Shown here: positions 12,310 to 20,713 of the stretch, piece after piece | Numbering within the stretch: position 1 is the first letter of the stretch | Layout: every line of letters starts with the position of its first letter | Source of the DNA: Gordonia jinghuaiqii | GTDB taxonomy: Bacteria > Actinomycetota > Actinomycetes > Mycobacteriales > Mycobacteriaceae | Assembly: GCF_014041935.1 (NCBI RefSeq) | Contig: NZ_CP059491.1 | Coordinates: 4,588,001-4,652,000 of the forward strand | Direction of reading: 5' to 3' | DNA: 64,000 bases | Translations under genes and position numbers: made by a program | Notes under the pieces: generated by a model | Database searches by the model: none | Seen by the model: the letters and a program-made list of their open reading frames with translations, nothing else | What the model was told of the DNA's origin: nothing

Positions 12310-13571
12310 TGGTCACCTGGACACCGCCGCAGCGGAGTGAAGTCGCCGAGAAGATCTACGCGGCAGCCGAAGCCGACCGTGCGGCGCGACCGGAACGATA
12401 TCGGCTGGGCGTCGAGGCGACCGATACGATCGTCGAGCGCGCCACCGCCGAGCACGGCGTCGAGGGGTTGGGAGACCCGGCGCAGTGGCGACCGGGCCTG
12501 GAACAGTATCTGCGATCGGCGGCCGAGGACGGGCGACTCAATGCCGTGGGGATTCGGAACGCACAGGACGCCGTCGTCGGAAAGCTCCGGGCGCGCTCCA
12601 TCTTCCACAGGACGCTGCGGGAGAATCCCGAGGTGGGCGAACGCGAGGTGGGCCCGCCGATCGTGATCATCGGCGGTTGGCGCACCGGCACCACCTTCCT
12701 GTATCGCCTACTCGCTCGCGATCCGCGGCTTCGGGCGCCGCGTCCACTCGAGTTGTACGCCCCGTGGCGTGCCGCGAAGCTGACCCCGGATGAGCGTGAG
12801 CAGTTGATCACCGCACAGGCGGCCGAACCGAATCCGCTCCACGTCCTCAACCCGTCGATGGCGGCGGTGCACGATTCGGGACCGCTGCTGCCGGAAGAAT
12901 GCGTGCTGGGCATGGGAACGACCCTGCGCAACTGGGGATTCGGCTCGACGATGCGTCTCGACAGCTACTCGCGCTGGCTCGCGACGCAGTACTTCGCCCG
13001 TGAGTACGCCGCCCACCGGACGATGTTGCAGATCCTCGACGACGGCTCGCGACGACGCTGGCTGCTCAAAGCGCCCGCGCACACCCCGGAGCTCGCCCAC
13101 CTCGCCCAGACGTATCCCGGTGTCTGCATCGTGCACCTGCACCGCGACATCGTGGAGACCGTCGCGTCGGGTGCCAGCCTGTTCGCGACGTACCGGTCGA
13201 CCTACAGCGACGAGGTCGACGGACACGACGTCGGCCGCTTCCAGGTCGAACAGTCCGAGTTGTGGTTCCGGCGCGCGCTGGAGTTCCGCGCCTCTCCCGC
13301 AGCCGAACCCGCGACGATTCTCGATCTCGACTACCGGGACCTGGTGTCTCGGCCCGAGGCGACCGTCGCGCGCGTCTATGCCGCCGCCGACATCGACCCG
13401 CCCGACGTCACCGGCATGCTGGCCGAGCACAACGCGGCGCAACCGCATCATGGCAAGGGCCGGCATCGTTACACACCAGAGGAATTCGGGATCGATGCAA
13501 GCGAACTGCGTGAGCGGATGACGTTCTACACCGATGCGGTCGCCGAGTGGACCGCGTGCGAGGGCTGCTGA
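12309..13571 (+). CDS. sulfotransferase family protein
   Basis: This 420-residue protein has the PAPS-dependent sulfotransferase fold. The 5'-phosphosulfate loop is in IVIIGGWRTGTTFLYRLLAR (about residues 118-137). The 3'-phosphate-binding segment is VCIVHLHRDIVETVASGASL. It would transfer sulfate from PAPS to a hydroxyl or amine acceptor that cannot be deduced. The ATG overlaps the preceding stop (TGATG) and has AGGTGAG upstream; an in-frame GTG one codon earlier is possible. It is the last gene of the three-gene operon and is followed by a decayed transporter locus on the opposite strand. Confidence 0.85.
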   Translation: MVTWTPPQRSEVAEKIYAAAEADRAARPERYRLGVEATDTIVERATAEHGVEGLGDPAQWRPGLEQYLRSAAEDGRLNAVGIRNAQDAVVGKLRARSIFHRTLRENPEVGEREVGPPIVIIGGWRTGTTFLYRLLARDPRLRAPRPLELYAPWRAAKLTPDEREQLITAQAAEPNPLHVLNPSMAAVHDSGPLLPEECVLGMGTTLRNWGFGSTMRLDSYSRWLATQYFAREYAAHRTMLQILDDGSRRRWLLKAPAHTPELAHLAQTYPGVCIVHLHRDIVETVASGASLFATYRSTYSDEVDGHDVGRFQVEQSELWFRRALEFRASPAAEPATILDLDYRDLVSRPEATVARVYAAADIDPPDVTGMLAEHNAAQPHHGKGRHRYTPEEFGIDASELRERMTFYTDAVAEWTACEGC

Positions 13572-13587
13572 GCTCACCGCCTGCGCG

Positions 13588-14143
13588 TCAGCGATGAGCG
13601 CCCACCTGGTCGTAGGCGAGCTGGTCGCGCGCATTCAGGATCTGATAGCCGAGTCCGGAACGGACGCCGAGCATTTCCGCGGGAAAGAGAACACACCCCC
13701 CACGCGATGCCCAGCGCCACCCGGATTCCTGTCTGCACGTTCCCACGGATCGCCGGGACCACCACAGTGGTGAGAACTTCCACCCGCGTCGCCTGGAAGG
13801 ATCGCGCGACGTCGATGTAGCCGGTGTCAATCGCTTTCACTCCGGCTGCGGTGTTGATGACGATCGGCCAGATCGCGGCGATGGCGATCAACAGCCCGAT
13901 CACCGACCGCCACATACTCAGTCCGATGTCGGGCAGCAACACGCCGCGATCGAGCAGTTCGAGGAACTGCCGGGAAGACTTCCTGCGGGGCGAACTGTCG
14001 AGCGAATCGGGCGCGGGGATGATCGTCGTGCCCAGCCACCAGAGCACGATGAGCGTGATGACCGCGATCAGCGGTGTCGCGATGGTGTGCCCGGATCGCC
14101 GGCGTGGCGTCACGGACTCATCGGTGTGGGTCAGCAGCGTCAT
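13588..14143 (-). pseudogene. ABC transporter permease remnant (SsuC/TauC-like)
   Basis: The minus strand encodes pieces of a nitrate/sulfonate/taurine-type inner-membrane permease. It starts well (MTLLTHTDES, then a first membrane helix ATPLIAVITLIVLWWLGTTII). It runs through DIGLSMWRSVIGLLIAIAA and then jumps to WPIVINTAAGVKAIDTGYIDVARSFQA, so a middle portion including about two helices is missing. Near GIRVALGIAWGV the frame breaks. The continuation AEMLGVRSGLGYQILNARDQLAYDQVGA is in another frame and stops early. Internal deletion, frameshift and truncation together mark a dead gene. Its start overlaps the stop of the fragment upstream (ATGA), as in an intact operon. Confidence 0.8.
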
Positions 14144-14463
14144 GAGGTCACCAGTTCGATTCTGGTGAGGTCGGCGGGCAGTCCCAGAGTTGCTGCCCCG
14201 CCCTGTGTTCGGATCGCATTGCGGATGATCCGGTCGTCGACGAGGTCGGCGTGCACGGCAGCCGGGTCCTGGATCTGACGGGCGGTCGATTCCGGGTCGG
14301 AGGCGGCGAGTGCGCGCACATTGCTGGTCAGTGTGTCGAGCACCCAGGCGCGATGACCGGTGATGGGCGGCAACAGCTCCTGCTGCTCGACGAACCGTTC
14401 AGCGCACTGATCGAGGTGGGACGCGAGTTGGTCGAGTTGTTGCTCGATCAGGCCTAGGGGCAC
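14140..14463 (-). pseudogene. probable C-terminal remnant of an ABC transporter gene
   Basis: This 107-codon reading frame ends IIRNAIRTQGGAATLGLPADLTRIELVTS. Its TGA overlaps the ATG of the permease remnant, so it is the trailing end of the preceding gene in the old transporter operon, perhaps the substrate-binding protein. No signal peptide or upstream portion is found, so it is truncated. The plus strand of the same bases reads QQLLLLDEPFSAL, which looks like an ATPase Walker B segment. Assignment to one subunit is therefore uncertain; only the decay of the locus is well supported. Confidence 0.5.
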
Positions 14464-14647
14464 CCCCGGCAGGCCGAGTAGGGCCGAGGACCGCGATCGA
14501 GTTCCCTGGCGATCAAAACCGTTGATCTGTCAGCGAACTCAGCCCTGCGGATCGAGATCCGATTCGTGTCGGTGGTGTGCTCTATCTTGGTGGATACCAG
14601 TCGAACCCCGCCAACCAGACGGGGCCACAACACTTTCGGAGCCACCT

Positions 14648-16351
14648 GTGCCGGCATGGAGCGACCTACCCAGCGAGTATCTCGCCGGGGTCGACCCTGC
14701 CCACCCCGAAGCTTCCGACACCCTCACCCACATGCAAAGTCTCACCGCGATCCGCGAAGGCGAATCGAATCTGGCGTGGCGCCGCTACACCACCATCCTG
14801 ATCCTGCTCGACCGCCTCTACACCCCCATCCCCAACAGCTATGTCAAAGACGGTTTCGCCGACGTCGTCACCCGCATCGCCCGAGAATCGGCCATCACGC
14901 GGTATCAAGCCGAACTGTGGGTCAACGAAGCCATGTGCCTACGCGACCGGCTCCCCCACGTACTCGAGAGCTTGCGCGACGGGATCGTGTCCCGTCAGCA
15001 GATCCAAACGATCATCGCCCGCACCGACCTCATCGACGAGGCCTCCCGCATCGACCCCGACGACCCCGACAGCCGACCGGTCATCGAGGTCCTCGACGAC
15101 ACCATCGCCGATCTGCTGCGCACCCGAACCGGCAGCTGGTCGGCATCCCGACTGCGTGACATGGTCGACCGCCTCGTCTTTCGCCACGACCCCGACGCCG
15201 TGCGCGAACGACGCCGCGAAGCCCTCGACAAACGCGGCATGTGGACCCGCACCCTCCCCGACGGCACCGGCGAACTCACCGCCGTCATGGCCGCCGAGAA
15301 CACCCGCATCGCCGCACAAGCCGTCCGCACACTCGCCGACGCCGCCTGCCCCGACGACGGCCGCACCCGCAGCCAACGCAACTCCGACGCCATGTTCGCA
15401 CTGCTGACCGGCACCGCCTTCGAATGCCACTGCCCATCCGACGAGTGCACCGCCTCGATTCCCGACCCCGACGCGGTCGCCGCCGCAGTCAGCACCGAAA
15501 TCGTCATCCACGTCGTCACCGACGCCGCCACACTGGCCGGCGCTCCCGGACCGGGCTGGATCGATGCTCACGGCGTCATCACCGACGACCACGTCCGTGA
15601 CCTCGCCGCACGCGACGACGCAGTGATCACACCCCTCACCCCCGTCCGCACACCACCCATACGGATAGACGCCACCACCGACGCCGCCCCGCAAATCGCG
15701 AACCTGGCTGCGCCGACACCTGATTCGGGCTCGACGCCCGATTTCGGATCGACGCCCGACCCGGGCAATCTGCTCATCGTCTATCCGGGTTCCCAACCCG
15801 CCGATCCCTACCGGCCCACCACCGCTTGTGCCGAGTTCGTGCGCGTCCGCGACGGGTACTGCACCGAACCCGGCTGCACCCGTTCAGCATTCGACGCCGA
15901 CATCGATCACGTCGACGAATACGACCACCTCCACCCCCATCTCGGCGGCCGCACCTCCAGTGAGAACCTCAACGCCAAATGCCGGGCCGGGCACCTGCAC
16001 AAAACCTATGGCGACTGGATCGACCTGCAGTACCGCGACGACGGACGCCTGACCACCGTCTACGTCACCCCGGAAGGGTTCACCATCCCCGGAAACGCCG
16101 AAACCCTCGAAGACCTCTTCCCCAACCTCCGACGCATCCGCTTCGAACAAGCCGCCCAAGCACCACCCTCGGGGCCACGGATCATCACACCCGACGGCAC
16201 AACACGCCGCACCACCGACCACACCGCCGCCAAACACGCCCGGCGGCGAGCCGAACGTGCCCGCAACAAACAACTGCGCGACGCCAACCAGAAAGCGCCC
16301 GCCGTGGCGCTACAGGACGAGGCCGGCGAATCGCCACCGCCACCCTTCTGA
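14648..16351 (+). CDS. DUF222 / HNH endonuclease domain protein (13E12-type)
   Basis: This is a 567-residue protein of the actinobacterial DUF222-HNH family. The helical DUF222 region spans roughly residues 25-270. It contains ILILLDRLYTPIPNSYVKDG and the conserved ITRYQAELWVNEAMCLRDRLPHVLESL. The C-terminal HNH nuclease region contains RDGYCTEPGCTRSAFDADIDHVDEYDH and SSENLNAKCRAGHLHKTYGDW, with paired Cys and catalytic-type Asp-His. A Pro/Asp-Ser linker with repeated GSTPD lies just before the HNH. I chose GTG at 14648, which has CGGAG just upstream; the longer frame adds Trp/Cys-rich non-conserved sequence. Such genes occur in many copies in mycobacterial genomes and their role is unclear. 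The gene stands between a decayed transporter and a DUF1353 gene. Confidence 0.85.
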   Translation: MPAWSDLPSEYLAGVDPAHPEASDTLTHMQSLTAIREGESNLAWRRYTTILILLDRLYTPIPNSYVKDGFADVVTRIARESAITRYQAELWVNEAMCLRDRLPHVLESLRDGIVSRQQIQTIIARTDLIDEASRIDPDDPDSRPVIEVLDDTIADLLRTRTGSWSASRLRDMVDRLVFRHDPDAVRERRREALDKRGMWTRTLPDGTGELTAVMAAENTRIAAQAVRTLADAACPDDGRTRSQRNSDAMFALLTGTAFECHCPSDECTASIPDPDAVAAAVSTEIVIHVVTDAATLAGAPGPGWIDAHGVITDDHVRDLAARDDAVITPLTPVRTPPIRIDATTDAAPQIANLAAPTPDSGSTPDFGSTPDPGNLLIVYPGSQPADPYRPTTACAEFVRVRDGYCTEPGCTRSAFDADIDHVDEYDHLHPHLGGRTSSENLNAKCRAGHLHKTYGDWIDLQYRDDGRLTTVYVTPEGFTIPGNAETLEDLFPNLRRIRFEQAAQAPPSGPRIITPDGTTRRTTDHTAAKHARRRAERARNKQLRDANQKAPAVALQDEAGESPPPPF

Positions 16352-16454
16352 TTGCCGGTCGTCCGGCAGCCAGTTGGTAACGGTCACAGCATTCCCATGC
16401 GCCCGTCTCGTTTGCAGCGCTACCTTCGCGGTGTCGTCGTGCTCAGGAGGCCAG

Positions 16455-17270
16455 ATGGGCGGAATCACATCGGGAGTCGCCAAGCGGGTGCCATGGCGAG
16501 TGGCGCCGGACTCCGGATTCGAAGTCGACGACCCAACAGGCAAGGGCAACGTGGGGATCGTCCAGATCGACGAACGGCAGTTCGCCGTGCTCAACGCTTT
16601 TCGGTTCTCCAACCAGGTCATCGAGAACGATCTTGTCACCAGGTTGGTTCGCAAGGGCAAGGGAGAAGCGGAGGCTCGGACGGCCGTCGACGACGCCCGG
16701 ACCTTCACGCCACGTGAGGACAATCCGACCGACCTGGCGTCGATCCCGCGTTTCTTGCGCTGGTTCGAGGACCCGTACGGCAAGCACTCGCTGGCGGCAC
16801 TGATCCACGACGAGCTCATCACGGGCACGGTCAACTCCGGCAAGCTCCGCAGCGACACTCTCTCCGACCGTTTCTTCCGCGAGATGATGCGAACCTCCGG
16901 GGTCCCGTTTCTCAAGCGGTGGATCATGTGGTCGGCGGTGGCGCTCCGCACGAGGTTCATCGCCGGCGGCTGGCGCCGCTGGACCGTCGTGGCGTGGTTG
17001 GCCTTCAGCGTTGTGGGCATCTCGATTGCCGTCGGAGCTGCAGGTTCGTTGGTGCGGTGGTGGCGGTGGCCGTGGTCTCGGCGCAAGTCGTTCAAGACCG
17101 CCCTCGTGATGCTGGTCGTCGCCGGGGCGCTCTGGGGACGGCAGTGGGGCGCAAGCCTGATCGCGGCGGTCGCCGCGTTGTGGTTGGTGCCGGCCGCAAT
17201 CGTGACGTACTTCGCGTACGGCATCTATCTGGTGTTGGAGCGGATCGCCCGCGTCTTCGGCCGTCGGTAG
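16455..17270 (+). CDS. DUF1353 domain protein with C-terminal membrane helices
   Basis: This is a 271-residue protein starting at an ATG with perfect AGGAGG 4 nt upstream. The N-terminal 150 residues resemble DUF1353, a small domain best known from phage genes. Recognisable pieces are TFTPREDNPTDLASIPRFLRWFEDPYGKHSLAALIHDELI and LSDRFFREMMRTSGVPFLKRWIMWSAV. The C-terminal part has two or three hydrophobic helices (VVAWLAFSVVGISIAVGAAG, TALVMLVVAGALW, AVAALWLVPAAIVTYFAYGIYLVL). DUF1353 with membrane anchors appears in actinobacterial chromosomal genes. The biochemical function is unknown. It is followed by a strong hairpin terminator shared with lon on the other strand. Confidence 0.75.
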   Translation: MGGITSGVAKRVPWRVAPDSGFEVDDPTGKGNVGIVQIDERQFAVLNAFRFSNQVIENDLVTRLVRKGKGEAEARTAVDDARTFTPREDNPTDLASIPRFLRWFEDPYGKHSLAALIHDELITGTVNSGKLRSDTLSDRFFREMMRTSGVPFLKRWIMWSAVALRTRFIAGGWRRWTVVAWLAFSVVGISIAVGAAGSLVRWWRWPWSRRKSFKTALVMLVVAGALWGRQWGASLIAAVAALWLVPAAIVTYFAYGIYLVLERIARVFGRR

Positions 17271-17297
17271 GCCACGAGTATCGCCCTCCCGTGAAAG

Positions 17298-17349
17298 CAC
17301 CCGAGCGGGTTGCCATCTGCTGGATAACAGACGGCAACCCGCTCGGGTG
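17298..17349. terminator. bidirectional hairpin terminator between DUF1353 gene and lon
   Basis: A perfect 17-bp stem, CACCCGAGCGGGTTGCC and its complement (17298-17314 with 17333-17349), surrounds an 18-nt loop. It sits between two convergent genes. There is no long U-run on either side, as is usual in GC-rich actinobacteria. Confidence 0.85.
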
Positions 17350-17368
17350 AGATTCGTTCCGCGAAAGG

Positions 17369-19696
17369 TCAGGCGGCGCTGACGTGTTCGTCGACGGCAG
17401 GTTCGAGGGCCTGCGCGACGATCTCGGCGACGTCGGTCATCGGTCGCACGTCGAGGGCGTCGAGGACCTCGGCGGGCACGTCGTCGAGGTCGGGTGAGTT
17501 GCGCTTCGGGACGAAGATGGTCTTCAGCCCGTTGCGTTGCGCCGCAAGCAGTTTCTGCTTGACCCCGCCGATCGGCAGGACACGTCCGTTGAGGGTGACC
17601 TCACCGGTCATGCCGACGTCGCTGCGCACCCGACGCCCCGTCGCCATCGACACCAGGGCGGTGACCATGGTGACGCCTGCGCTCGGCCCGTCCTTGGGCA
17701 CCGCTCCGGCCGGAACGTGCACGTGGATGGTCTTGTCGAGCGTCTTGGGGTCGACGCCGAGAGCCTCGGCGTGTGCCCGCACGTACGACAGGGCGATCTG
17801 TGCCGATTCCTTCATCACGTCGCCGAGCTGGCCGGTCAGTTTCAGACCCTGCTCGCCTTCGGTGGCGTTGACCTCGATGAACAGGACGTCGCCGCCCATG
17901 CCGGTGACCGCGAGACCGGTTGCGACGCCGGGGACCGCGGTCCGCTCCTCGGACTCCGGCGTGAACCGGGGACGTCCGAGGTAATCGCGTAGGTCGGACT
18001 CGTCGATGGTGACCGGTGCCGTCGACTTGCCTTGCGCCAGGTTGGTCGCGGATTTGCGCAACGCCTTGGCGAGAAGCCGTTCGAACTGTCGCACACCGGG
18101 TTCGCGGGTGTAGTTCGCTGCGATCTCGCGCAATGCGGCGTCGGTGACCGTGACCTCGTCGGAGGTCAGTGCGGCGCGCTCGGCCTGCCGCGGGAGCAGG
18201 TAGTCGCGGGCGATGGCCACCTTGTCGTCCTCGGTGTAACCGTCGAGGGTGACGAGTTCCATGCGGTCGAGCAGGGCCGACGGGATGTTCTCGATGACGT
18301 TGGCGGTCGCGAGGAACAAGACGTCGGACAGGTCGAGATCGAGATCGAGGTAGTGATCGCGGAAGGTGTGGTTCTGCGCGGGGTCGAGGACCTCGAGCAG
18401 GGCCGCTGCCGGGTCGCCCCGGTAGTCCGAGCCCACTTTGTCGATCTCGTCCAGCAGCACAACGGGATTCATCGATCCCGCCTCGCCGATGGCACGCACG
18501 ATCCGACCGGGGAGAGCGCCGACGTAGGTACGGCGATGGCCGCGGATCTCCGATTCGTCACGCACACCGCCGAGGGCGACGCGCACGAACTTGCGTCCGA
18601 GGGCACGGGCCACGCTCTCACCGAGCGACGTCTTGCCGACGCCGGGAGGACCGGCCAGCACCATGACGGCACCGGAGCCGCGTCCGCCGACGACCTCCAT
18701 GCCACGTTCGGCGCGTCGAGCGCGGACGGCCAAGTATTCGACGATGCGGTCCTTCACGTCGTCGAGGCCGTGGTGGTCGGCGTCGAGGATCTCTCGAGCG
18801 CCCTTGATGTCTGTGGAGTCCTCGGTGCGGGTGTTCCACGGCAGCTCGAGGACGGTGTCGAGCCAGGTACGGATCCAGCCGGTTTCCGGCGACTGGTCGC
18901 TGGCGCGCTCGAGCTTGCCCACCTCCCGCAGTGCGGCTTCGCGCACCTTCTCGGGCAGATCGGCCTCGTCGACGCGGGACCGGTAGTCCTCGGCGCCGTC
19001 GGGCTCGTCCTCACCGAGTTCCTTGCGGATGGCTGCGAGTTGTTGGCGCAGCAGGAATTCCTTCTGCTGCTTGTCCATTCCCGCGCGGACGTCCTCGGCG
19101 ATCTTCTCGCTGACCTCGGACTCGGCGAGATGGTCCCCGGTCCACTCGATGAGCAACCGCAATCGCGCGGCGGTCTCGGGTGTCTCGAGGAGCTCGCGCT
19201 TCTGTTCGTCGGTCAGCCACGACGCGTAGCCCGAGGTGTCGGCGAGATCCGACGGGTCGCTCATCTTGTTGACGGCGTCGATGAGCTGCCAGGCCTCGCG
19301 GCGCTGCAGCATCGCCAGCACGAGCTTCTTGTACTCGGCCGCGAGTTCGCGATCCTCATCGGTGATGTCGACGGGGTCGACCTCGGTCACCTCGACCCAC
19401 AGCGCGGCGCCGTGGCCGGGCGTTCCGGTCCCGATCTGGGCTCGTTGCTCACCCTTGACGACGGCGGCGAGCCCGCCACCCGGGATGCGTCCCACCTGCA
19501 CGATCGAGGCGATCACGCCGTAGGTGGGGTACCGGTCGTCCAGTCGTGGAGCGACCAGCAGCTTTCCGGCCTCGCCTGCCCGGGCTGCATCGACAGTGGC
19601 CTGAGCAGCGTCGTCGAGCGGGATCGGCACAACCATGCCGGGCAGGACGACGACGTCCGGGACGAAGAGGACGGGCAGTGAATATGTCTGCGACAT
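17369..19696 (-). CDS. lon: ATP-dependent Lon protease
   Basis: This 775-residue LonA protease degrades misfolded and short-lived regulatory proteins. The N-terminal LON domain begins SLPVLFVPDVVVLPGMVVPIPLDD. A coiled-coil middle region precedes the AAA+ module with Walker A GPPGVGKTSLG and Walker B VVLLDEIDKVG. The C-terminal protease domain has the Ser-Lys dyad: Ser in KDGPSAGVTM (about Ser672) and Lys in GGVKQKLL (about Lys715). The ATG is preferred over an adjacent TTG because GGAGG lies 4 nt upstream of it. A HAIR-type HspR site 13 bp upstream places lon in the heat-shock regulon, as reported for Streptomyces. The gene is monocistronic with its own terminator. Confidence 0.97.
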   Translation of the reverse strand: MSQTYSLPVLFVPDVVVLPGMVVPIPLDDAAQATVDAARAGEAGKLLVAPRLDDRYPTYGVIASIVQVGRIPGGGLAAVVKGEQRAQIGTGTPGHGAALWVEVTEVDPVDITDEDRELAAEYKKLVLAMLQRREAWQLIDAVNKMSDPSDLADTSGYASWLTDEQKRELLETPETAARLRLLIEWTGDHLAESEVSEKIAEDVRAGMDKQQKEFLLRQQLAAIRKELGEDEPDGAEDYRSRVDEADLPEKVREAALREVGKLERASDQSPETGWIRTWLDTVLELPWNTRTEDSTDIKGAREILDADHHGLDDVKDRIVEYLAVRARRAERGMEVVGGRGSGAVMVLAGPPGVGKTSLGESVARALGRKFVRVALGGVRDESEIRGHRRTYVGALPGRIVRAIGEAGSMNPVVLLDEIDKVGSDYRGDPAAALLEVLDPAQNHTFRDHYLDLDLDLSDVLFLATANVIENIPSALLDRMELVTLDGYTEDDKVAIARDYLLPRQAERAALTSDEVTVTDAALREIAANYTREPGVRQFERLLAKALRKSATNLAQGKSTAPVTIDESDLRDYLGRPRFTPESEERTAVPGVATGLAVTGMGGDVLFIEVNATEGEQGLKLTGQLGDVMKESAQIALSYVRAHAEALGVDPKTLDKTIHVHVPAGAVPKDGPSAGVTMVTALVSMATGRRVRSDVGMTGEVTLNGRVLPIGGVKQKLLAAQRNGLKTIFVPKRNSPDLDDVPAEVLDALDVRPMTDVAEIVAQALEPAVDEHVSAA

Positions 19697-19708
19697 CAAA
19701 CCTCCAAA

Positions 19709-19729
19709 GTTAAGTCTGATCGACTCAAC
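19709..19729. promoter_or_regulatory. HAIR-type HspR operator of lon
   Basis: GTTAAGT-ctgatcg-ACTCAAC matches HAIR (CTTGAGT-N7-ACTCAAG) with 11 of 14 arm positions and the exact 7-nt spacer. It lies 13-33 bp upstream of the lon ATG, so it should overlap the promoter or transcription start. It links lon to HspR encoded 16 kb away. Confidence 0.75.
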
Positions 19730-19797
19730 CGAGGTGGCAGGAAGTTTGTTCCAGCGCCTTTTCTGCCAGGAGCGAACGGGGGCTCACCGCCCGGCCG

Positions 19798-19944
19798 TCA
19801 GCCCGCGCGATCTGCCGCGAGGTGGGCGGTGAACACCAGGATCTGCGCCACGATGAGCACTGCCACCGCGACGAGGAATGCGGCCGTCGTGACGACCACC
19901 CCGGCCGACGCCTTGAGCGCATCCAGGACAATCTGGACTCTCAT
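19798..19944 (-). CDS. small single-pass membrane protein, hypothetical
   Basis: A 48-residue reading frame, MRVQIVLDALKASAGVVVTTA followed by a strongly hydrophobic stretch (FLVAVAVLIVAQILVF) and a short polar tail. It looks like a small membrane protein upstream of lon on the same strand. No good ribosome-binding site is visible and I do not recognise the family. The composition fits a real helix, but expression is unproven. Confidence 0.35.
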   Translation of the reverse strand: MRVQIVLDALKASAGVVVTTAAFLVAVAVLIVAQILVFTAHLAADRAG

Positions 19945-20247
19945 GACCGCGCCCCCGGGCCGTGCCTGCGAACCATCAGGGCGTGACCGGCATGTGGCCG
20001 TGTCGACGTGGCGTCGAAGAACATTGGCTGGACCTCCTGCAAACAAACCCCGGACACCTGTGGCCGGAGTCACATATGTATCACACACACCGTTGTGGGT
20101 GCGACAAATCGGTCATCGTGATCGGTCGGGGGGTTTTACCGCGTGTCGTCGGTGGGCAGTCCGGAAGCGCACCCGTCACGAAGAGCGCGTACATCCACCA
20201 TCAACTACGCACGATCAACTACGCCACCATCAACGCAGGGAGCCCGC
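19945..20247. other. intergenic region without recognised gene
   Basis: About 300 bases separate the small ORF and the DoxX-like gene. Just before the DoxX start there is a loose direct repetition of ATCAACTACG and CACCATCAAC (about 20200-20235), including the ribosome-binding site GCAGGGAG. No RNA gene, terminator or mobile sequence is apparent. Confidence 0.4.
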
Positions 20248-20670
20248 ATGTCGATCCTGACCCCGACCACCACCCGTCAACCGCTGGGCCGGGCGATCGC
20301 CCGCATCGCGCTCGGGGCGGTACTGGCGATCGCCGGCATCGGGCACCTCACCGCGCAGCGCGAGGAGTTCCAGGCACAGGTCCCCGACTGGGTGCCGTTC
20401 AGCAAGGACTTCGTGGTGCTGGCCTCCGGTGGCGTCGAAATCGCGTTGGGTGCCGCGCTCATCGCCCTGCCGCGGCATCGCAGGATCGTGTCGTGGATCG
20501 TGGCGGCGTTCTTCGTGGCGGTCTTCCCCGGCAACATCCACCAGTACGTCGACCACATCGACGCCTTCGGCCTCGACACCGACCAGAAACGCCTCGTGCG
20601 CCTGTTCTTCCAGCCGGTCCTGGTTCTCTGGGCGATCGCGGCGGGCACCGGCAAGCGCACCGATTCCTAG
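20248..20670 (+). CDS. DoxX-like integral membrane protein
   Basis: This is a 140-residue protein with four hydrophobic helices in the DoxX/DUF4870-like arrangement. The first helix (ARIALGAVLAIAGIGHLTAQREEF) carries the Gly-His at its end. It is followed by the conserved VPDWVPFSKDFVVLASGGVEIALGAALI and FFVAVFPGNIHQYV. The function of the family is not settled; members are linked to thiosulfate oxidation or redox stress in some bacteria. The ATG at 20248 has GCAGGGAG upstream. It converges on the DHA2 exporter gene with a 43-bp gap and no long hairpin. Confidence 0.8.
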   Translation: MSILTPTTTRQPLGRAIARIALGAVLAIAGIGHLTAQREEFQAQVPDWVPFSKDFVVLASGGVEIALGAALIALPRHRRIVSWIVAAFFVAVFPGNIHQYVDHIDAFGLDTDQKRLVRLFFQPVLVLWAIAAGTGKRTDS

Positions 20671-20713
20671 CTGCGATGTCATTGCTCGAGACCGCCGCGG
20701 GCGCGGTGTGGCG

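Noticed and set aside
18032..19681. 549-codon plus-strand open frame opposite lon
   Set aside because: Shadow frame of lon, with no start signal and no recognisable motif.
19945..20247. Possible tRNA or small RNA upstream of the DoxX-like gene
   Set aside because: No cloverleaf or conserved tRNA boxes could be found, and only weak direct repeats are seen.
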